The notes beneath the pieces are model-generated. The model was not told the origin of the DNA and did no database searches. It saw only the letters and a list, made by a program, of their open reading frames with translations. A DNA stretch of 64,000 nucleotides from Shewanella marisflavi. GTDB taxonomy: Bacteria; Pseudomonadota; Gammaproteobacteria; Enterobacterales; Shewanellaceae. How positions within the stretch are numbered: the stretch's first letter is position 1; each line of letters starts with the position of its first letter. Positions 34,239 through 43,222 of this stretch are shown here, piece after piece. The stretch covers positions 372,001 through 436,000 of the forward strand of contig NZ_JAKIKX010000001.1 of assembly GCF_023283925.1 (NCBI RefSeq). The letters run 5' to 3'. A program made the translations under genes and the position numbers.

Positions 34239-35183
34239 ATGGATAATCTGGTTATGCCACGTGAACAACTGGGTGTGTGTGCCGAAGGAAATTTACATAG
34301 TGTGTATTTGATGTTCAACGCTAATGACGGTGTCGAATCTCAACTTCGTCCCTGTGTCGCCAATGTTGCTCAATATATCTATGAATTAGCCGACCAATAT
34401 GCCGACAGTACCTTTAACGGTTTCGTCGCTATTGGTGCGAACTATTGGGATAGTCTCTATCCGGTGCAGCGCCCCAAGCAGTTAAAGCCTTTCCCCGCTA
34501 TGCACGCCGATAACCGCGATGCGCCGGCTCATGAATATGATCTCTTTGTGCACTTGCGCTGTGATCGTTATGACATCTTGCACCTGGTGGCGAACGAGGT
34601 TTGCCAGATGTTTGAAGACTTAGTTGAGCTGGTGGATGAGGAGCGGGGCTTCCAGTTTATGGACACCCGGGATCTGACTGGATTTGTTGATGGCACCGAA
34701 AACCCCAAGGGACGTCACCGTCAGGACGTGGCCTTGGTGGGTGATGAAGATGAGGTGTTCCGCAGTGGTAGTTACGTCCATGTACAGAAGTTTGCGCATA
34801 ACCTGAGTAAATGGAATCGACTGCCACAGAAGAAACAGGAAGATATTTTTGGTCGTACTAAGATAGACAATATCGAGTACGCCTCTGAAGATAAGCCGCT
34901 CATCAGCCATACCAAACGTGTGAACCTGAAAGATGCCGATGGAAATTCGATGGAGATCTTACGTCAGAGCATGCCATACGGCTCGATGAAAGAGCAGGGG
35001 CTGATGTTTATTTCTGTCTGTAACAATTCGGTGCATTTTGAGAAGATGCTGCACAGCATGATCCATGGCGACGGAGAAGGGAATCACGATCACCTAATGC
35101 ATTTCACTCAGGCGTTGACCGGTTCGGCATTCTTTGCCCCCTCGCTGGATTTCATGGAGCGAGAAGCTGATTTTGAGGGCTAA
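34239..35183 (+). CDS. Dye-decolorising (DyP-type) heme peroxidase
   Basis: 314 residues. DyP hallmarks are GFVDGTENP (GxxDG with the catalytic Asp), the proximal heme His in YVHVQKFAHNLSKWNRL, and the distal Arg region EILRQSMPYGSMKEQGLMF. It corresponds to the TyrA/YfeX-like group. It oxidises substrates with hydrogen peroxide using heme; no Tat or Sec signal is seen, so it is probably cytoplasmic. It follows fbpABC, the same order known in Shewanella oneidensis, which hints at iron or oxidative stress coupling. ACGAAAGGTAGG precedes the ATG. Confidence 0.93.
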   Translation: MDNLVMPREQLGVCAEGNLHSVYLMFNANDGVESQLRPCVANVAQYIYELADQYADSTFNGFVAIGANYWDSLYPVQRPKQLKPFPAMHADNRDAPAHEYDLFVHLRCDRYDILHLVANEVCQMFEDLVELVDEERGFQFMDTRDLTGFVDGTENPKGRHRQDVALVGDEDEVFRSGSYVHVQKFAHNLSKWNRLPQKKQEDIFGRTKIDNIEYASEDKPLISHTKRVNLKDADGNSMEILRQSMPYGSMKEQGLMFISVCNNSVHFEKMLHSMIHGDGEGNHDHLMHFTQALTGSAFFAPSLDFMEREADFEG

Positions 35184-35203
35184 CGCCGCGAAGTAGAGTC
35201 AAT

Positions 35204-35232
35204 AAAAAACACACCTTAAGGTGTGTTTTTTT
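35204..35232 (+). terminator. Bidirectional terminator between the DyP and cupin genes
   Basis: AAAAAACACACC-TTAA-GGTGTGTTTTTT perfect stem with T and A tracts on both sides; serves the DyP gene (plus) and the cupin gene (minus). Confidence 0.87.
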
Positions 35233-35250
35233 ATGCCAGATAGAAGTGGA

Positions 35251-35709
35251 TTAGCGGTCGGGATCCCAATAGTTGGTGGGCCGCTTGGCGTAGATCTCGT
35301 CGATAGATCTTACCTGTACTTTATTGTGTTCTGGGTACACTACAACATCATGGGGATCTCTGTTACCCAATACTAAGAAGAGAAAATCGGCATCGGACTC
35401 ATTCTTTAATGTATGCGATACCCCAGAGTTGGCAGTAAAACAGATATAGTCGCCCTGTTTGAAGTCATGTGGCTCACCATTAATAAACAGGGTTGCTTCG
35501 CCTTGTAATGCGTAGAGGTGTTCCTCTTCCTTGGTGTGATAATGGGCGACAGAGGAGATCTTGCCTGGTTCAAGGCGCTCCATGGTGACACCTATCTGTC
35601 GACAGCCAGCGGCATCGCCGATATGTTTTTGATGACTGGCGTATTGATTTGAGTGTTGCCAAGATTCCCAGCAGAGGTTGTCGATATTAATTATCTTATT
35701 GTTATTCAT
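35251..35709 (-). CDS. Cupin-domain protein
   Basis: 152 residues, a single cupin barrel. Motif 1 is SSVAHYHTKEEEHLYALQGE (His, His and Glu metal ligands) and motif 2 is GDYICFTANSGVSHTLKNES. The C-terminal tail ends RPTNYWDPDR. Such proteins bind a metal and may act as isomerases, dioxygenases or sensors; the substrate is unknown. GACCCGAGATG precedes the start, a modest ribosome site. Single gene. Confidence 0.82.
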   Translation of the reverse strand: MNNNKIINIDNLCWESWQHSNQYASHQKHIGDAAGCRQIGVTMERLEPGKISSVAHYHTKEEEHLYALQGEATLFINGEPHDFKQGDYICFTANSGVSHTLKNESDADFLFLVLGNRDPHDVVVYPEHNKVQVRSIDEIYAKRPTNYWDPDR

Positions 35710-35797
35710 CTCGGGTCCTTAACCATCAGGTGATAGAGGGGATGGTTCTGGCTCAGTGTATCCTATCTGATATACAGTATTCAATTTGGTCGCAAAC

Positions 35798-35827
35798 AAA
35801 AAAAAGACACTCAGAGGTGTCTTTTTT
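35798..35827 (-). terminator. Terminator after argR
   Basis: AAAAAGACAC / GTGTCTTTTT stem with long A and T tracts, 23 bp beyond the argR stop on the minus strand. Symmetric, so it could act in both directions. Confidence 0.82.
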
Positions 35828-35849
35828 ATTTAGCCTATTTTAGCTGCGA

Positions 35850-36320
35850 TTAATCTGCGTAGTTAAATAGTGATTTGACAGTGTCTAGGGTCTTGTCCAC
35901 TTCCTGAATATTCGATGGACAGATAAAGATGGTGTCATCACCGGCAATGGTACCCAAAATACCTTCGGGCTTACCTATTGAGTCCAGCAATCTCGCGATA
36001 AGTTGAGCTGCTCCTGGACTGGTTCTGACGACGATCATAGATTGATTATGGTCTACATCCAGGACTAAGTTTTTCAGTGGGCTGCCCGCCGTCGGAACTC
36101 CGAGCTCGGCGGGTAAGCAGTAGACCATCTCTTGTTTGGCGTTGCGGGTACGCACTGCGCCAAACTTGCTCAACATACGTGAGACTTTGGATTGGTTAAT
36201 ATTGTTATAGCCCTCTGCTTGCAGGGCATTCACTATCTCACTCTGGGAGCCAAAGCGCTCCTCTTTCAAGATAGCCTTAAAGGTCTTTACAAGTTCGTCT
36301 TGATTTTTATTGGCTTGCAT
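35850..36320 (-). CDS. argR: Arginine repressor ArgR
   Basis: 156 residues. The N-terminal winged helix (about residues 1-75) includes [20 protein letters not shown] and [20 protein letters not shown]. The C-terminal hexamerisation and arginine-binding domain includes [18 protein letters not shown] and [13 protein letters not shown], with the DD arginine ligands. ArgR with arginine represses arginine synthesis and its own gene; an ARG box lies upstream. It is divergent from mdh, the standard gammaproteobacterial arrangement. Confidence 0.95.
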   Translation of the reverse strand: MQANKNQDELVKTFKAILKEERFGSQSEIVNALQAEGYNNINQSKVSRMLSKFGAVRTRNAKQEMVYCLPAELGVPTAGSPLKNLVLDVDHNQSMIVVRTSPGAAQLIARLLDSIGKPEGILGTIAGDDTIFICPSNIQEVDKTLDTVKSLFNYAD

Positions 36321-36629
36321 ATCGAATTATTCTTATATTCAAAAAACTGGCTCATTGTGAATATTTTTGCGCCGTTAGTCAAGTGTTATTCGGATTGTGT
36401 GAATAAAAATTCAGGTTCTACTTGGTGTGTGATTTGGGCGGGGGAGTGGAGCTAAGTGGGGCCACTATATCGCAAAAGGGGCGTAAATGGCAGCTTGCAA
36501 CGATAAAATGAAATTATCTGGCCACACGACTAAGGGATAATTGAATTTTTACCGTGATTCCAGTAATGTTGCGCCATCGGTAAATCTAGATCTATATCAC
36601 ATAATATCCAAGAATTAACGGAGATAACT
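36321..36629. other. argR-mdh divergent intergenic region
   Basis: 309 bp with both promoters. It contains one clear ARG box (36398-36415), a second half-site TGTGAAT at 36356 and a loose TTATTC..ATTCA stretch near 36330. ArgR autoregulation is expected; arginine control of mdh is possible but unproven. Confidence 0.6.
36398..36415 (+). promoter_or_regulatory. ARG box (ArgR operator)
   Basis: TGTGAATAAAAATTCAGG fits the 18-bp consensus TNTGAATWWWWATTCANW at all but the last position. It lies 77 bp from the argR start and 214 bp from the mdh start. Confidence 0.78.
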
Positions 36630-37565
36630 ATGAAAGTTGCTGTACTTGGTGCCGCCGGTGGTATTGGCCAGGCTCTTGCCCTACTACTTAAAACTCAATT
36701 GCCTGCCGGTTCAAAACTATCCCTTTATGATATAGCACCAGTCACTCCTGGTGTTGCTGTAGACTTAAGCCATATCCCTACGGCTGTTGAAGTTAAAGGT
36801 TTTGCGGGTGAAGATCCAACGCCAGCGTTAGAAGGTGCCGATGTGGTACTTATCTCTGCAGGTGTTGCACGTAAGCCTGGTATGGATCGCTCAGATCTAT
36901 TTAACATCAATGCGGGTATCGTAAGAAACCTGGTTGAGAAGTGTGCAGCAACTTGTCCTAAGGCGCTGATTGGTATTATCACTAACCCAGTGAACACTAC
37001 AGTGGCTATTGCTGCTGAGGTGTTAAAAGCGGCGGGTGTTTACGATAAGAACCGTCTGTTCGGTGTGACGACACTTGATGTTATCCGTTCTGAAACTTTC
37101 GTTGCCGAAGCGAAAGGTCTGAATGTTGCTGACGTTAAAGTTAACGTTATTGGTGGCCACAGTGGCGTGACTATTCTGCCTCTGCTATCTCAAGTTGAAG
37201 GCGTAAGCTTCTCTGATGAAGAAGTGGCTGCACTAACTACTCGTATCCAGAACGCTGGTACTGAAGTGGTTGAAGCTAAAGCCGGTGGCGGCAGCGCGAC
37301 ACTTTCTATGGGTCAAGCGGCTTGTCGTTTCGGTCTGTCACTGGTTCGTGGCCTACAGGGCGAAGCGAATGTGGTGGAATGTGCCTATGTTGATGGTGGC
37401 AGTGAACATGCCGAGTTCTTCGCACAACCAGTACTTCTGGGTAAGAATGGTGTTGAGCAAGTACTTGCTTATGGTGAAGTGAGCGAGTTTGAAGCTAACG
37501 CTCGTGACGCTATGCTAGATACACTGAAAGCCGATATCACTCTAGGTGTCGACTTCGTTAAGTAA
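36630..37565 (+). CDS. mdh: Malate dehydrogenase (NAD-dependent)
   Basis: 311 residues. The NAD site is [20 protein letters not shown]; substrate arginines lie in [20 protein letters not shown] and [12 protein letters not shown]; the catalytic His is in [16 protein letters not shown]. Length and sequence match proteobacterial Mdh closely. It converts malate to oxaloacetate in the TCA cycle. Codon use is strongly biased, as in a highly expressed gene. ACGGAGATAACT precedes the ATG and a strong terminator follows. Confidence 0.97.
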   Translation: MKVAVLGAAGGIGQALALLLKTQLPAGSKLSLYDIAPVTPGVAVDLSHIPTAVEVKGFAGEDPTPALEGADVVLISAGVARKPGMDRSDLFNINAGIVRNLVEKCAATCPKALIGIITNPVNTTVAIAAEVLKAAGVYDKNRLFGVTTLDVIRSETFVAEAKGLNVADVKVNVIGGHSGVTILPLLSQVEGVSFSDEEVAALTTRIQNAGTEVVEAKAGGGSATLSMGQAACRFGLSLVRGLQGEANVVECAYVDGGSEHAEFFAQPVLLGKNGVEQVLAYGEVSEFEANARDAMLDTLKADITLGVDFVK

Positions 37566-37596
37566 GACACAGTGTGAGTAAGGTTTAGTCCTGAAT

Positions 37597-37627
37597 AAAA
37601 AATGGAGCCAATTGGCTCCATTTTTTT
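37597..37627 (+). terminator. Terminator after mdh, facing ispB (bidirectional shape)
   Basis: ATGGAGCC-AATT-GGCTCCAT stem with A-tract and seven T; 32 bp after the mdh stop and 47 bp from the ispB stop on the other strand. Confidence 0.9.
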
Positions 37628-37673
37628 ATGTGTGATGTTATCGACGCATCGCAAGCTTGAAGACTTGCTCTAA

Positions 37674-38645
37674 TTAGTGATTGCGCGCGACAGCGATTTT
37701 AGCAAGGGATATCAAAGCCTGCTTGTAGTCGCTATCAGGGATAATATCTAAGGCGCGTATCGCTTTCTCAGCCTCTTCCTGAGCCCTTTTCTCTGTATAG
37801 TTAAGGGCACCACACTCTTGTAGTGCATTTAGTATGGTTTCTATGTGTCCTGTACCGTCGCCTTGTTCGATTGCATCGCGGATCAATTGGCGTTCGATCT
37901 CATTTCCATTGGCTATGGCGTAGATCAGTGGCAGAGTAGGTTTACCCTCGGCTAAGTCATCACCTATGTTTTTGCCCAGCTCTTCGGTGTCGGCAGTATA
38001 GTCGAGCAGGTCGTCGGTAAGCTGAAAGGCTGTGCCTAAGTATTTACCATAGTCGGCAAGGGCGGTTTGTACCTCTATGCTGCTATCGGCCAGTACGCCA
38101 GCGAGACGTGTGGCTGCCTCGAATAGTTTGGCGGTCTTGCAATAGATCACCCGCATATAGCTTTCTTCGGTGGTGTCCGGATCGTTGCAGTTCATTAACT
38201 GAAGCACTTCACCTTCGGCCAATACGTTAGTGGCATCGGCGAGCACCTCAAGAACCTGCATGCTCTTAAGCTCGGTCATCATCTGAAATGAGCGGGTATA
38301 GAGGAAATCCCCTACTAATACGCTGGCGCTATTGCCAAATAGGGCATTGGCAGTTTCTCGGCCGCGTCTTAACATAGACTCATCAACTACGTCGTCATGC
38401 AGTAGAGAAGCGGTATGAATGAACTCTACGATTGCAGCCAATTTAAGATGTGCTTCGCCTTCGTAGTCGATAGCACGGGCAGCTAAGATAGAGAGCAGCG
38501 GCCGCATACGCTTGCCCCCGCCGTTGATGATGTAGAATCCGAGTTGGTTAATAAGGGCGACATCCGAATCCAACTGCTTATAAATAAGTCGGTCGACGGC
38601 TTTCATATCAGCGTCTGCCAGCTGACGAATGGCATTCAAATCCAT
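37674..38645 (-). CDS. ispB: Octaprenyl diphosphate synthase
   Basis: 323 residues of the trans-prenyltransferase fold. The first aspartate-rich motif is ASLLHDDVVDESMLRRGR and the second is FQLTDDLLDYTADTEELGKN, which bind Mg-diphosphate; KRMRPLLSILAARAI is also conserved. It makes the C40 side chain for quinones. It is divergent from rplU-rpmA, as in Escherichia coli and relatives. Confidence 0.94.
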   Translation of the reverse strand: MDLNAIRQLADADMKAVDRLIYKQLDSDVALINQLGFYIINGGGKRMRPLLSILAARAIDYEGEAHLKLAAIVEFIHTASLLHDDVVDESMLRRGRETANALFGNSASVLVGDFLYTRSFQMMTELKSMQVLEVLADATNVLAEGEVLQLMNCNDPDTTEESYMRVIYCKTAKLFEAATRLAGVLADSSIEVQTALADYGKYLGTAFQLTDDLLDYTADTEELGKNIGDDLAEGKPTLPLIYAIANGNEIERQLIRDAIEQGDGTGHIETILNALQECGALNYTEKRAQEEAEKAIRALDIIPDSDYKQALISLAKIAVARNH

Positions 38646-38863
38646 ATAATGGCTCTACTTTTAGGGTTGCGGAGTAAATCAGACAGCCCAAATTAAGGCG
38701 AAAATGTTATAATTACCAGATTCTACCTAAAAATGCCTCGCCTGACAGTAGCAGAAGAGTATTGTGCGAGTAATTCCGATCTTTTTTTGATCAAAGCGAA
38801 TTAGGACTTGTCAGCCAGGCGAACTTAGCGTAAACTCCGCGACCATTGTCATTAAAGCTTTTA

Positions 38864-38898
38864 TAGCACCCGGCCAAACAAAAAGGGTCTGCGTGCTA
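38864..38898 (+). promoter_or_regulatory. Possible leader hairpin in the rplU 5' UTR
   Basis: TAGCAC (38864-38869) pairs with GTGCTA (38893-38898); inside, ACCC could pair with GGGT. It sits about 10 nt before the rplU Shine-Dalgarno. A role in autoregulation by a ribosomal protein is inference only. Confidence 0.35.
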
Positions 38899-38920
38899 GA
38901 AATATCGGAGTAAAATAGCT

Positions 38921-39232
38921 ATGTACGCTGTTTTTCAAAGTGGTGGTAAGCAACACCGTGTTGCTGAAGGCCATACTGTACGTCTAGAGAAATTAGAAGT
39001 TGCTACAGGTGAAACTATCGAATTTGACCAAGTTCTTTTGGTTGCTGATGGTGAAACTGTACACGTTGGTGCACCTTTAGTTGAAGGTGGTAAGGTTGTT
39101 GCTGAAGTTGTCAGCCATGGCCGTGGCGAAAAGGTAACTATCGTTAAGTTCCGTCGTCGTAAGCACCACGATAAGAAGATGGGCCACCGTCAGTGGTTCA
39201 CCGAAGTCAAAATTACAGCTATCAACGCTTAA
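38921..39232 (+). CDS. rplU: 50S ribosomal protein L21
   Basis: 103 residues, full length. [20 protein letters not shown] opens the protein, [20 protein letters not shown] is the L21 signature, and it ends ITAIN. Binds 23S rRNA in the large subunit. First gene of the conserved rplU-rpmA-obgE block; rpmA begins 15 bp downstream. TCGGAG precedes the ATG. Confidence 0.98.
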   Translation: MYAVFQSGGKQHRVAEGHTVRLEKLEVATGETIEFDQVLLVADGETVHVGAPLVEGGKVVAEVVSHGRGEKVTIVKFRRRKHHDKKMGHRQWFTEVKITAINA

Positions 39233-39244
39233 TAAGGAGTCTGA

Positions 39245-39502
<258 letters not shown>

Positions 39503-39528
39503 TACTTAGCTCACCAAAGCTAGTTTCT

Positions 39529-39556
39529 AAAGCCCTGCCTCTGGTAGGGCTTTATT
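39529..39556 (+). terminator. Terminator after rpmA
   Basis: AAAGCCCT / AGGGCTTT 8-bp stem, 9-nt loop, then ATTGTTT; a moderate T-run, so some read-through into obgE is possible. Confidence 0.72.
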
Positions 39557-39691
39557 GTTTATGAAGAATATTTACTGGTGAAATGAGCCGAATCCTTGCT
39601 CCAGCACCAGTCCAGTATTGTCTTAGCCCCCTAGATGGCAGAGGCAGTCGCATCATTGTTTTTTGGCGGTACGATTCGATAGGCAGTATAA

Positions 39692-40885
<1,194 letters not shown>

Positions 40886-40920
40886 GCTCGTTAAATTACC
40901 ACTTTCATTCTGAGAGAATT

Positions 40921-41682
40921 GTGTACGCCGATACTCAAAATGATATTACCCGGCAGGTCGTCCGGGTTGCTCAACTGTTACTGGCCTATGGCGCTGAGTC
41001 TGAACTCGTTGAAGAGATCAGTCAGCGTTTAGGTCAGGCATTAGGTCTCGCAAGCGTCGAGATCTCTATCTCCTCTAACTCACTCGTACTAACCAGCTTG
41101 GTGCATGGGCGTTGTATTACGACGACCAGACGGATTCGCGAACATGGTATCAATATGAGCATCATCTGCGAATTACAGCGGATCTGCCTGTTGACCGAAA
41201 AGGGGATCTACGGCCTCAATGAGGTGCGTAAGCGTGTCGCCCGTATTCAACCCAAGAGCTATCCCAAGCGCTATTTAGTGCCTATGATAGGCCTCTCCTG
41301 CGGTAGCTTTTGTCACCTGTTTGGTGGCGATACCGTGGCTGTGCTGATCACCATATTAGCTTCCTCAGTGGGTATGTCGGTTCGTCTCGCTATTGCCAAG
41401 CGACATTTTAACTTGCTGTTGAACTTTGCTGTTACCGCCTTTGTCACCACACTGGTGGCGCAGATGGGGTATCACCTGCATCTGACTGATACGCCCAAGT
41501 TGCCCATGGCTGCCAGCGTGCTGATGTTGGTCCCAGGCTTTCCTATGATCAACGCCATTTCTGATATGGTGAAGGGACATCTGAATGTTGGGATCTCTCG
41601 TTGGGGACACGCCACTCTATTAACCGTGTCATCGGTTATTGGGATCACCATAGCCATGCAGTTAGGAGGACTCTTCCTATGA
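40921..41682 (+). CDS. Threonine/serine exporter family protein, ThrE N-terminal half
   Basis: 253 residues with a GTG start and GAGAG upstream. The soluble N-terminal part is GAESELVEEISQRLGQALGL with the ISSNSLVLTS motif. Five hydrophobic helices follow, with PMIGLSCGSFCHLFGG and VLMLVPGFPMINAISDMVKG, the ThrE/DUF1212 signature. In actinobacteria ThrE is one chain; here the second half is a separate gene overlapping by 4 bp. The pair probably forms an exporter for threonine, serine or related solutes. Confidence 0.85.
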   Translation: MYADTQNDITRQVVRVAQLLLAYGAESELVEEISQRLGQALGLASVEISISSNSLVLTSLVHGRCITTTRRIREHGINMSIICELQRICLLTEKGIYGLNEVRKRVARIQPKSYPKRYLVPMIGLSCGSFCHLFGGDTVAVLITILASSVGMSVRLAIAKRHFNLLLNFAVTAFVTTLVAQMGYHLHLTDTPKLPMAASVLMLVPGFPMINAISDMVKGHLNVGISRWGHATLLTVSSVIGITIAMQLGGLFL

Positions 41683-42149
41683 TGGATCTGCTCATTAAGC
41701 TGCTAAATGATGCTCTGTTCTCTGCGGTGCCTGCGGTGGGGTTCGCCATGGTATTCAATGTGCCGAGACGGTTCTTACCCTATTGCGCGCTTGCCGGTTC
41801 CCTAGGACACAGTCTGCGTACCTTGCTAATGCATTTTGGCATGCCGATAGAGTGGGGCACTTTTGTGGCCGCAGCCTTAGTTGGCGTATTAACCATAGGT
41901 TTTGCGAAGAGACATCTTGCCCCACCGCTCATGTATGCGGTTGCGGCGATCATCCCGATGATTCCTGGCACTTATGCCTACAATACGGTTATTGCTTTGG
42001 TTCAGTTGACGGCTATGTCTGAGGTGAGTCCAGAACTGACTGCCGAGGTGATCAGTAATGGTTTGAAGACTATCTTCATTTTAGGCGCACTGTCAGTGGG
42101 ATTGGCTATGCCCAGTTTGCTCTATTTTCGTACCCGTTCAGTGATCTAA
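41679..42149 (+). CDS. Threonine/serine exporter family protein, ThrE C-terminal half
   Basis: 156 residues, all membrane helices (about five), with YAVAAIIPMIPGTYAYNTVI as the family signature, repeating the PGxxxxN theme of the partner. The start codon overlaps the previous stop (ATGA, 41679-41682) and AGGAGG lies 9 nt upstream; an ATG at 41682 is an alternative. Translational coupling with the N-terminal half supports a heteromeric exporter. Confidence 0.85.
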   Translation: MMDLLIKLLNDALFSAVPAVGFAMVFNVPRRFLPYCALAGSLGHSLRTLLMHFGMPIEWGTFVAAALVGVLTIGFAKRHLAPPLMYAVAAIIPMIPGTYAYNTVIALVQLTAMSEVSPELTAEVISNGLKTIFILGALSVGLAMPSLLYFRTRSVI

Positions 42150-42189
42150 TTCTTAATTAAAGAAACGGCAATAGACCGTTGGAGAGCCC

Positions 42190-42672
42190 ATGAAAATTGC
42201 AATGATCGCCGCGATGGCGAATAACCGGGTTATCGGTAAAGATAATCAGATGCCTTGGCATCTACCGGAAGATCTGCGCCATTTTAAGCAGATGACCTTA
42301 GGTAAGCCGGTCGTAATGGGCCGTAAGACCTTCGAGTCCATCGGTCGACCATTGCCGGGTCGCCATAATATCGTGGTCAGCCGTCAGGCAGATTTGGTGA
42401 TTGAAGGCGTAACCTGTGTGACCTCTTTTGAACAGGCTAAGGAAGTCGTTAAAGGTTGTGATGAGTTGGTGGTGATAGGTGGTGGCCAGTTATATGCCGA
42501 GCTTCTGCCTCACGCAGATATTCTCTATTTAACCGAAATTAATCTCGACGTTGCTGGTGATACCCACTTCCCCGAGTGGGACGATGGCAGCTGGCAGCTT
42601 CTTCAGAGTGAATCTCACATAAATGATAAAGGTTTGGAATATCGCTTTATCAATTTGGTAAAAAAATGTTAA
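42190..42672 (+). CDS. folA: Dihydrofolate reductase
   Basis: 160 residues, the usual length. MIAAMANNRVIGKDNQMPWH (Trp and nearby residues of the Met20 loop), LPEDLRHFKQMTLGKPVVMG, RKTFESIGRPLPGRHNIVVS and ELVVIGGGQLYAE are the standard DHFR motifs. The catalytic acidic residue is in WHLPEDL. It reduces dihydrofolate with NADPH and is the trimethoprim target. TTGGAGAGCCC precedes the ATG. It lies 40 bp after the exporter pair and about 2.7 kb from apaH, its usual neighbour. Confidence 0.96.
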   Translation: MKIAMIAAMANNRVIGKDNQMPWHLPEDLRHFKQMTLGKPVVMGRKTFESIGRPLPGRHNIVVSRQADLVIEGVTCVTSFEQAKEVVKGCDELVVIGGGQLYAELLPHADILYLTEINLDVAGDTHFPEWDDGSWQLLQSESHINDKGLEYRFINLVKKC

Positions 42673-42701
42673 ATTACGGTGTTACCCCGAGTTGTCTTTA
42701 A

Positions 42702-42721
42702 GCTATCGGATTAGCGATAGC
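42702..42721 (+). promoter_or_regulatory. Inverted repeat between folA and the DUF3718 gene
   Basis: GCTATCG-GATTAG-CGATAGC, a 7-bp perfect stem. It is followed by CTATTGAAAAAA rather than a T-run, so it is a weak terminator for folA or an operator for the next gene. Confidence 0.4.
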
Positions 42722-42758
42722 CTATTGAAAAAAATAATAAATATTATAGGAGTACCCG

Positions 42759-43151
42759 ATGCGTTTTTTACCGACTACGTTAGCTGTAGTGATTGCAGCG
42801 TCTGTCTATACCGTTCCGGCGCCAGTACAAGCTAATGATCAACTTGTTGCGAATATCTGCAACTATGTTCAGGCTGATGACAAAAACCGTTTACGCAAAA
42901 AATTGAAAGAAGCCCGTGTAAAGTTACGAAACGTTTATGAAGGTGTGGCCTGTGATGGCGATAGCCTGTTACGTTTCGCCATGAAGAGTGGCGCTAATGA
43001 CGTGGGTGAGTTTATGGCCAAGCGACTCTCTACCGATGATTTAAGTGCTAAGGAAGCCGATGGTATGACAGTTGTCGAATGGGCCGAGGGTAACGGCCAT
43101 GGCGGCAGTCCGATTACCGCTGCAATAAAGGAACGTCTTGCTGGTAACTAA
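42759..43151 (+). CDS. DUF3718-like exported protein
   Basis: 130 residues. The signal peptide is cleaved near residue 25 (APVQANDQLV). The mature part has two cysteines (LVANICNYVQADDKNRLRKK, then RNVYEGVACDGDSLLRFAMK), the pattern of the DUF3718 family in Shewanella and relatives. A disulfide between them is likely in the periplasm. Function unknown. TAGGAG lies 6 nt before the ATG. It ends at a perfect terminator. Confidence 0.8.
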   Translation: MRFLPTTLAVVIAASVYTVPAPVQANDQLVANICNYVQADDKNRLRKKLKEARVKLRNVYEGVACDGDSLLRFAMKSGANDVGEFMAKRLSTDDLSAKEADGMTVVEWAEGNGHGGSPITAAIKERLAGN

Positions 43152-43175
43152 TCGTTAGAAGACTTTTCAGTTAGC

Positions 43176-43210
43176 CACAAAAAACCGGACTTAAGTCCGG
43201 TTTTTTTGTG
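43176..43210 (+). terminator. Bidirectional terminator between the DUF3718 and chemoreceptor genes
   Basis: ACCGGAC-TTAA-GTCCGGT stem extended by long A and T tracts; both flanking genes converge here. Confidence 0.9.
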
Positions 43211-43222
43211 GCTGCTTGGTGA

